Source: Ascidia mentula
Taxonomy: Eukaryota; Chordata; Ascidiacea; Phlebobranchia; Ascidiidae
Assembly (NCBI GenBank): GCA_947561715.1
Contig: OX387203.1
Coordinates: 3,224,001 to 3,288,000 of the forward strand
Direction: 5' to 3'
DNA length: 64,000 bases
This document shows positions 51,166 through 61,300 of the stretch, piece by piece (the stretch's first letter is position 1; the number at the start of each line of letters is the position of its first letter). The translations under genes were made by a program, and so were the position numbers. The notes under the pieces were generated by a model. It ran no database searches, was not told the DNA's origin, and worked only from the letters and a program-made list of their open reading frames with translations.

Positions 51166-51172
51166 TATATAG
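51166..51172 (+). promoter_or_regulatory. TATA-like box of nebulin
   Basis: TATATAG about 150 bases above the ATG, with an E-box CATATG at 51149-51154. An AG at 51318-51319, one base before the ATG, could also be a leader acceptor. Confidence 0.4.
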
Positions 51173-51320
51173 CTTTTACCAAGTAAGCATGATAAATTTC
51201 CATTTTCTGATCCTTTCCTTCTATTATCTTCAAGTAATCCTCGACTGATCTTGCATCCTTTCGTCCATCACATTCTTTGGTTCGGGTGGCTTGGCCTTAC
51301 GGTTGCTAGGCAACATCAGA

Positions 51321-52356
51321 ATGGCTTCTGACGACGAACAGCAGATTCAGCAGCAACTTAACCAACAGCAGGTGACTTTTAGCTACTCTTCACTATCACT
51401 TTCCTATTTTTCCGAACTAAGTTTAGCAGACCAAGCTGTTGCACTATGTTGAATAGCTGAGCCAATAATATGCGATAAATGGGTTTGTGAACAGTTGCTG
51501 GAGAAAACACTTATGTCCTAATATACGTCAGAATAATATTAATCATAACTTTTCGCTCTAACGCTAAACTAAAGTCTGCAACTTTGGAAATCATGCCATA
51601 AAGTCAGACGCAAAAAATCCAAGCATCTGGTGGCAATATATTCCAAATTAAGGCAAAACCCGAACCTAAAGCAAAAAAGGAAAAGCACGGAAAACGAAAG
51701 AAGTTTCTCGTGAAAAAGAAGCGCGGGCAAACGGACGAGGAAAGCGCTCAACACGCTGTAAAGAAAGTACTGGCCAAAATACCGTCAGCATCAAAACTCG
51801 AAGTTAAATCTACAAAGCCAAGCAAAACTGTCCAAAATGTTGTCAACGGTGATGTTGAACCTGACGAAAAATTTATAGTAACAAGCACAGAAACTGGCGA
51901 TGCTGGCGATGCTGGCGATGCTGGCGACGCCAATCTTGGCACAGAGGAATATTATGAACTACCAGACAATACCGATTACGGGGAATCTTATTACACAGAG
52001 CGGGATCCGTACATTGTTGAGAGCACAGAATACCAGGTTTTGACATCACATCCCGTCATCATAAGCCCATTGACGTCATGCTTGTCAGAGCTGTCTATGA
52101 TAATCTGTATAAATCGTTGGCTGTTTTAGGGCAGATGTATATCATAACGGGCAACTTGCACAGAATCATTTCACCACATCGCATTTTTACATTCCAACCG
52201 CCCTAACAACAGTGTGTTAATGGATATGATCTCTGATGGTTTGTTTTTATAAAGGAGGAGGGCGACATGTCACAGGACAAATGGAAGGGTAAATCGTCAG
52301 ACTACATGACCCCGCAGATGGTGCACGCCCTGAAAATGTCCCAGGTCCAAAGCCAG
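51321..52356 (+). CDS. NEB: Nebulin exons 1-3, unique N-terminus
   Basis: Exons are 51321-51371 (MASDDEQQ...), 51608-52036 and 52255-52356. Exon 2 encodes a Lys-rich basic stretch (KAKKEKHGKRKK), then an acidic Tyr/Glu-rich stretch with GDA repeats. Its donor (CAG followed by gttttg) is weak, and the frame reads on for 31 codons to a stop at 52129, so an alternative 3' end is possible. Exon 3 (34 codons) carries YMTPQMVHALKM, resembling the MTP-containing segment just before the first module in vertebrate nebulin. Confidence 0.82.
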
Positions 52357-55300
52357 GTAAAACACTCGTTTCTGTTGTTTCCCTCACTTATACACCATCT
52401 TAACCACGAAGTATCTGTGAAATTCATATGTCGGCAACTTTTAACACGTCAAAACCCAATTAGGCCCGTCTAAAACTATTTAAGTAACTGTGTATAAGCT
52501 GCAGACAGATGGCCACTGTTTCGACCTAAAAGGTCTCATCAGTGCAGCTGGCTTATACACAATTCATATTATTGGCTCCACATTGCTTATTTAAGTAACG
52601 TTTAGCAGTTAACTGTATGTAATATGTTTTATCACTATTAACAAGGCCTATGAAATAGAAACTATAAATTGTTAAGTATGAGCTTTGTTATTCTTGCGGC
52701 AACTAAAAATGTCGAAGATTTTGCTTACTTGTTCGAAATACTTGTTCGAAAGCAATTGCAATTTGCTTCAAACATTTTCCCACCCACCTCGAATGCGCCA
52801 ATGTGTCAGTTGTTTGTCTTGGAAAACAAAACGTCTTATCTTTTTAACGCTTACGGGAATCAGTACAAATACAGGAAACAATACAACGAAGAAGTCAAAG
52901 GTAGGAGCTTCAAGGCTGCCGGTGACACTCTTAGCGCTCAGCAGGTTAAACAAAACACTCGTATTCAAAGTCTGGTACGTACCATCTAACCTAATTGCCC
53001 GGCAAACCACGTGGTCCGTACAACACACATCTTGCCACTTTCAGATAAAATACCACGAAGGTTTTGAAAAGGCAAAATCGCAAGGTTACTCGCAGGTTGC
53101 AAAAACACCACAGTATGAGCATTTTCGTAAACAGAAGACGCTCAGTGACGTAAGTGGGTACATGACGTATGGAGGTTTGCGTTGTAGATTTTGCAAATTA
53201 GATTCTTCCCTTCATCTTCCTTACTGTCCACGAAAATGCGGAGAAATCGTTTTGCGACTAACGCTTTAACATCATGTATAAAAGCTTTTTTTTTGTTGTA
53301 TTGTGCGGATATATCGATTTACGCTTTATTGACCTTTAGAACGGGCATCACATTTGCCAAAACAACATGCTTGACTTTTGTTGTTAGTTTTTCTGAAACA
53401 TTCGCATTCACCGCATTTTTGGCCTTCTTTCTTTTCCTAACCTTCCTTGCTTTTACCTTTTAACTATCCCTTTGCTCTTTCTTTTCCCCTCTTTCTGCGG
53501 TAGGCTGACTACCACCGAGCAATGAAGGAGCTTCGGGGCAAATACAACCTGGACGATTGCCTGCCTCTTCTTCCGGAGGTGGAAAACGCCAAACGCGTGA
53601 CTAACAACGCGAGCAAGGTTCGTACAACCGCAGCAACATAATGCATCGGAATTTCTTTTTGCTTTTTTCTGTGCTATAGCTCTTGCGCATAAATGCTCAA
53701 ATGATGTAATGCGTTATGACATCGTACCTTCTGTCCTGAAATTTGTCAACGGTTTTGTGTGTTTGCAATATCATTTTCCCGTTTATTCCCGCTTTGACTG
53801 AAACCAAAGTTCATGTGCATGCCCTGAATTTTGATTTTGTTGTGTTTTTTAACGTGCATGAGAGTTTTGCGTTTTGTTTTCATTTCTGCTCTCATTGCAT
53901 TGGATTTTGCCTGCGACTGCTCATGGGTGAGTTCGAACTTTCTTTGTTTTTTTTAGAAAGCAACGTACTCTTTAAGTTATACAAGCTGCATCAGCGTTTC
54001 GCTTTGGTATTATACTCGGTGCCTGGTAAAATTCAAATTTTAGGAACACTTTGTTCAAAAATCGCTTTGCATAATGTACATAACTGTGTTTAAAACCGCT
54101 TGGTATAAGTAACTTATTTCACAAAAAATTACAGAGTCATTACCGAAAAGGTCTTGCTACTGTGAAAGATAGATTCAAAGGGTTCCAAAGACTTCAGGCA
54201 TCCGATTATTTCGATGTTCAGCGAAGCTTGAAGGCCGCCGAACTATCCGACGTAAGCTTTTATAGAACTGTAATGTTTATGTATTTAACAGTTATTGTTA
54301 TTGTCATATTAAACGTTGATTTGTTTGTTTACAAGTGGGGATTTAGCCGGTCCGACCTGTCTATGTGGACCATAAAGAGCAAAGGGGGTCCACAATAAAA
54401 ACAAATCCTGTGAATTTTGCGCAAAAAATAAAAACAACTACGCAGATAAACGATACACAAAAGAAATAAAGTGACATTGGCACCGATAAAACCATATAGG
54501 TTATCAAGGACGGTGCTTATGTAAAGGTGATCTCCTCACGGAATATCACTGTCTGTCGTAGGATCGCAGCTTGTCGCACTGCGAGTTGATGGGTTGCGTT
54601 CACCACCAGTGTTCGTTTTGTATTTCTATCGAAAAGTCTGGTTTCCGCCTATAATTTAGTCTAATCTCCAAATACTGTGTTTGTACTAGCACATATTTTC
54701 TCAGTCGGCCACTCTGTCAGCCACAATATGCTGAGAACATTCTCCCACGACATGTGTGCATACGCCTAAAACCGGTATTTCATTTCTCAGAAACGGTACA
54801 AGGAAGAATGGGAGTACGACAAGGGAGTTGTTTGCTTTCCGGCCACCTTGACGCCGGGATACGATACTCTTGTATCCGCCCAAAGGAATGCCAGCGATGT
54901 GAGTTGATAAAAATGTAGCTTACCTCAAAGTAACTCTGTTGATGCCTGGAAAAAACTGAGCTAGCTGATACACATTGCATACAATGTGTTTAAACGTTTC
55001 AGAACGCATACAAGGAAGGGTTGGAAACGACTTTGGAAAACGTTCATTTCGATCCCACCAAGACCGATATCTACAAATGCATACAGGACAACCTCAAGTA
55101 CATTAGCAGCGTAAGTTAAGAAATATGTGAAACATAAATCGCAGTTGCAATTCTCTGATATAAAAGCATGCTACTGCCATCTAAAATTCCACTAAAGGTA
55201 TATATCATTAGATTAACTCAAATGCACGAGTCGTGCAGCACGACCGATTTAATAATGCTGGCTCTTTTGAATTGGCATTTGTTCTTGCCAAACAAAGGTT

Positions 55301-58300
55301 TAATTCGGAAATCCCGGAATATTTTGCAAAAACATTCAGTGCTAAAATCAGACTATGGCATGTAAAATATGAGTAAAAGACACATGTTTATATTTCCTAT
55401 TACTCATTGTTTCCATAAACAGAAAGAATACAAGGCGGATTACGAGAAGAATAAGTCACATTATACTCCAATCGCTTATACATCGCAAATGCTCTTGGAC
55501 AAGTCTCTAAATAACATAAGAAGCTGGGTAAGTTAATCAATAATCCAGTATACTTTATTTTAAAACAACTGTGATGTAAAGTAGTAAAATACGAAGATGT
55601 TTTGTGTGATGTTGGTATTTGTAGTTATTGTGTTGTGATTATTCGCAGAGTTCATATACTGCTTATGCTCGTAAACTATGGGAACACTACCATCTTGTTG
55701 TTCCCGTTCCACTTATTGCCCAAGCTGTCCAGGTAAGCCATGTTGTAACCAGGTAAACAACAACAACAACGTGAATTGTATTGAACGTAAGACAAGCGTA
55801 AGTTCTCAAACCTTTAGGATGTATATGCCTGTACATGAAACAAATATTGGTTGTCGCAAAAAATGGGTTTAATCTCATCGTTTCTTAACACTACAGTAAT
55901 ATGTTTTTGTCTACCATTCAGAACAAGAACACATTTGTTTTCACTCTTTCTGCTATAGTTTTAAGAAATTGTCGAAAAAAGTTTTGATACTTGAAAGTCA
56001 GTGGCTAAATTCGGGAAAGATTAATTTTGCGTAATGAATCAGTTACGACGTCTAAAACGACCACATCGTTAGTGTACGACCCAATTTTATTTTACAGACA
56101 GCTAAGATGACCTCAGATAAATGGTACAAGGCTGACTTCAAGAAGGAATGCATTGGCAAGTCGGGTCCTGCTAATATTGTCCATTACCCGGAGTTGCAGC
56201 AAGCACGGAAAGCGGCTGGCTTTGCAAGCAAGGCAAATATTTCGTAGTTCGTGTAACTAAGGATTAGATATTCTCAACAACAACATAATGTGTTTTTGCA
56301 TTAGGGTTATTCAAATTTCCCTTACTTCAGTTTAAATTGCACTTATGGCTATGCCTTTTGTAAATCTTGCCTGTTCTTACCAAATCACAGGTCGAATACA
56401 GAAAAGAAGCAGACAAGGCCAAGAGCCATTACACCATGCACCCTGATGCCCCTGACTTCTTGAGAGCAAAAAGTGCGGCAGAAAAAAGCGACGTAAGTAT
56501 AATAGAAATAATAAATTTATTAGTTGATTATACAAGTTATTAGTTGATTAATGTAATAACTTCGATGTTTCGTTTAGATTCTGTACAAGAAGCAAAAAGC
56601 ACAGACCATCGCTGATTTTCAAGGTTATCAAAAACTTGATCCACAGCACCACCCAGTGGTGCAAAATGCTGAAAAAGCTAATCAGCTTCAGTCACACGTA
56701 AGTCTTTTGCCAAGGAACTGTGCTTTCAGTGCTTTAATATGATCAACAATGAGCGTATTCAAAAACGTAAGAATAGTCCAAAATTACATTTTAAAAATAT
56801 ACTTGTCATAGAAAAATTATATCGAAGACTGGGAGTACGACAAACAGATGATTTACTTTCCTGCTCACATAACACCTGGCTACGAAGCTTCTGCTGACGT
56901 CAAAAAAGTGCAGAGTGATGTAAGTAACTAACGCCAGGCAGTTAAAATGTACTATGCAATGTCTTGTAACTCATGATGAAGGACGTATTACCCAATAGGA
57001 ACTCGTTTTGTTTTTAGGCACAATACAAGAAGCAGTTCGAAGATAACAAGTCTAAGAACACTTTTGACGTCACTAGAACTCAAAGATATGACGAAATGAA
57101 AGCAACTGACAACATTACGTCAGATGTAAGTGTTTTAAAGCATATGCGGGCACATTTACAATGTTGGCCCCATCACCCGCGTGTTGACCACGTGGATCGC
57201 ATTGTAATAATGTTTAGTTCGATGGATGAGCTTTACGATATTTAAGATGCTTGACTTGATTCTGTTCATTATTTAAGTCCAAATTGACTGTATTCAGGTT
57301 AACTACAAGGAAGGCTTTCGCAAAAACCAGGGATCAGCCATACAGCTTCCAGAAACAGCGGAAATGGCTCGATCCAAAGAACTACATCCCATTATCAGTA
57401 AAAAAGCCTACACTGAAAAATCAAAAGAGGCGCAGAAGAATGTCAACATTGGTTCAGGTCAATATAAATCTACTTTTACTGTGAAATCATTATTTTCTGC
57501 TTTAAATCAAGTGGGAGCAAGGTAAAATCTCTTCTATTGCCTGAAAAATAGTAAATTCGTTTCGTTTTTCTGCTTTACTATTTTGACGACAATGAAAATT
57601 CTCCAATTCGACAGATGTCCAAGAGATCGCTCACGCAGTGGGCACTCAGAAACAGGCGTCTTCCAACCAATACAAGATGGAATACAAGAAAAACGTTGTG
57701 GGAAAATCACCGGCGGACCCATCATCTGCCTATCCCGAACACACACTGCATCGTAAAATGACCCAGTTAACAAGCAAGGTACAAAGTCTCCTATTCTACA
57801 TCAATATTTGTGTTATTGGAGATAGCACTTTTACTTTGTGTCTCTGTGGTTTAGCCTGAATACACGAAAGAATCGGAGAAGTTGCTGCATCGTCATCAAC
57901 TCCCTGTCGATGCGCCAGAGTTTGTCAGAGCGAAGCAAGCTGCCCTTCAGGCTAGCGACGTAAGTTTGTCTTCCCACTGAAGATCCGCCTAATGTCAGCA
58001 TAAGCTCACTAGTTTTTTTTGAAACGTCAATAATGGAAATAGCGTTGTATTTCTATTTACATAGCGAGCAATCCTGTTGTTTTGCGTTAGATTGTTTAAC
58101 GTTTAGAAGTTCTTACGTATCAGATCGAGTACAAGAAACATAAGCAAGAGGTGGTTGATCAGTACCGCGGTTACCAAACACTGGATACACAAAATCACCC
58201 TGTAGTTCAACGTGCGGCCCAGGCTGCTGAACTAAGCTCTGAGGTAAGTTGTTTAGATTGCAACCAATGTTTGGAAAACTAGATATAAAATCACCTAATG

Positions 58301-61300
58301 GTGTGCGATATACTCGTATGAATAAATTCCACGTTAACTTGTAGCCAGAGGACTAGTAACTAGAATATCACCCTTGCATATAACCATCCATGTCCTGTTT
58401 TGCGCAGAAAGCTTACAAGGAAGATTGGGAATACGACAAACAGATGATCTACTTTCCAGCTCACATAACACCTGGATACGAAGCTTCTGCTGATGTGAAG
58501 AAAGTACAAAGTGACGTATGTACATTTATATACTTTTTAAACTTGCTGTTTCGATAAAACGCAGTTTATGAGGGTTTGCTATTGGCCAAAACAATGAATT
58601 TGGGTTATGTTTCTAGGTTAGCTACAAAAAGGCTTTTGAAGAATCAAAAACTCGCAATGAGTTTAAACCAACTGACACAGAACGATACAAAGAGCTGAAA
58701 CAAGTGGAAAGCGTTTGCAATGACGTAAGAGGCGAATGCATTAGCACCCTTGAATTAAATCACCAATAGTTTTGTTTATGTTAGGTTAAGTATAGAGAGG
58801 AATACGAGAAAAGCAAGGGAAAAGGGTCGAGTGTTGCTGAAACCCATGAAATGACTCTGGCCAAGGAGCTTCACCCCGTGCAGAGCAAGAAACTTTACTC
58901 CGAACAATCAAAAGAGATGCAGAAGAATGTGAACATCAAGACAGGTAGAATTTCAACGATATGTTGAAAATCGGGTCAAAATTATTGTGAGAAATTCAAC
59001 GTAACTGTTTTCCTGAGGGAACCTCTACACTTCGAACTTTTATTATGCACTGTCTGCAGTTCTATTTTTACGATTTGCTTGATTTGACTACGTATTCCAC
59101 GAAAACAATATATGCGGGAAATGTAAATGGACAAGCTAACTTATAGTTTTGAATGTTAATGATTCACTTCCAGACTAAAGTGGCGCTGTGACGAATCTAT
59201 GTGCGGTAAAACAATTTATGCTTAACAGACGGCCAAGAGATCGCGCATGCTGTTTCCTCTCAACAACTCGCTTCTCCAAGTCCATATCGTAAAGATTACA
59301 AGAAAAACGTTGTTGGCAAGGGACCCAACGACCCAGCTGTGTCCTACCCTGAACACGAGTTGCATAGAAAGGCGTCCAATCTTGCAAGCAATGTGAGTAT
59401 TTTAGATACATCTAATTTTGTTGTGATGTATCTAATTTGGTGTTGAATGCTTGGGGTTGTTGAGCTTAAAGTCATTTTATTAAACTGTTATTCCAAATAT
59501 TGGAATAATAAGTTTTTTTCAAACTTATTTGTCATACTATAATGCTAAATAACAGGTTACTGTTTTTGTAATGCAGGCGGATTATCAGAAAGATGCGGCA
59601 AAGGCAATGTCCCGTCACCAGTTGCCAGTCGATGCACCTCAGTTTATCAGAGCAAAGGAAGCGGCTAAAAATGCCAGTGATGTACGAGAATTTCCTCACA
59701 GATCATGATTTAATCATGTTTATTTTTGTTTAAATATTCGTGTTATGTGAGGTTAAAGAGAAAAAAAAAGAATAAAAATGTGTTTAATTTTTGCATTTAC
59801 AGCTTGAATATCAAAAGCAAAGAAATGAAGTTATTCAACAATACAGAGGTTTTCAAACTATGGACAGTTCTGATCACCCAATTGTTCAACATGGAATTAA
59901 GGCAGCCGAACTTGCATCGAATGTAAGTCCTTTTATTTGAAAAGGTCTAGGTTTTGGGTAACTATACAATAATGTTACGATCTGATCACTTCGAAGTGTG
60001 GGCAGTTCGTTATGAAAACACGTAGCGCTGAACTTATTTGGTCAGATTTGATTAATGCATATTTTACCTTTATTTTTATGATTTCAGGTTTTGTACACAG
60101 AGGATTGGGATTACGACAAGCAAATGATATATTTCCCAGCTCACATTACTCCAGGTTACGAAGCTTCTGCTGATGTAAAGAAAGTGCAGAGTGACGTCAC
60201 ATACAAGAAGGAGTTTGAAAATAACAAGGCGGTGAATCGCTTCAAGCCAACTGATACTGAAAGTTACAAGGAAATGAAGAAAAATGAGGCAATGTCATCG
60301 GATGTAAGTGTCGTAGTAACAAGATGATGTAACTTTTCGATCTTCGATCGCCAATACGAAGGAAATTATTCTAGTTTCATTTTTTAAACGACAAACATAG
60401 ACAACGTTTCACATATGGCGCTGTTGTACAAAATGCACAATATAAACATACAAATAACAAGTTTAATATTACTTTTCAGGTCAAATACAAACAGGATTAC
60501 GAAAATAGTAAGGGTAAAGGTTCGAGCGTTGCAGAAACGCACGAAATGACTCTTGCAAAAGAACTTCTTCCAGTGCAAAGTAAAAAATTGTACTCTGAAC
60601 AATCGAAGGAGATGCGCAAGAACGTCAATGTTGGCTCAGGTAATATATGTAGGTTGTAAATGCACTGGACAAGGTTTGTGCATTTTTAGTTTGGTCACCA
60701 TTCTTGTCGCATAGAACAGAATGCTGATATTTTGAAACCAAAGTTTTTGCCGTTAGATGTTATGGTGGTATTACGTCATAACTTTCATAATGCATACTTA
60801 ACAAAACCATATTTCAATGCATTTTTTTTCTAGATGTGCAAGAAATAGCACATGCTGTTTCAGCGCAAAAGCTCTCTTCCGATCAGCCCTACACCGCCAA
60901 CTACAAACAACAGGTTGTTGGCAAAGGTAGAAGCGACCCGGCGAATGCTTACCCGGAAGTAAAACATCATCGCAACGTTCACAAGTTTGCCAGCGCAGTA
61001 AGTTTTATTTCATACACGAAGCATCACGCTATGATTTTGCGATCGACCCAATAGCTTTCGATCATGGTATTTGTACAAAAAGCGCAAAATGGTTTTGCTA
61101 TTTCGAACCTGTTCTTTCTGTCATCCTAATCTCCGTAATGATACATTTGGCTTAATCCGTTGCGCTTTATTCCTGATTTTTCTGTTCCTCGTGAAGTCAC
61201 ACATTTTTTAGATGATTAAACGTGCCGTATCAGTCTATGTTTGTTTCGACCGCCTTGCGCTTGTTTTTTTGTATCGCATTGTGTTCATTTACACCTGACG

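Larger units (their letters stand above)
47012..51320. other. Divergent intergenic region between sulfotransferase and nebulin
   Basis: No confirmed gene. A minus-strand frame at 47378-47145 ends near a good donor (TTTCAG followed by GTATGC) and could be a 5' exon, but it has no motif. A TATA-like TTTATAA lies at about 47145-47152 (minus). A 16-bp direct repeat taaaagatttacaaca occurs at 48492-48507 and 48516-48531. CRE-like sites and E-boxes lie upstream of nebulin. Confidence 0.45.
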
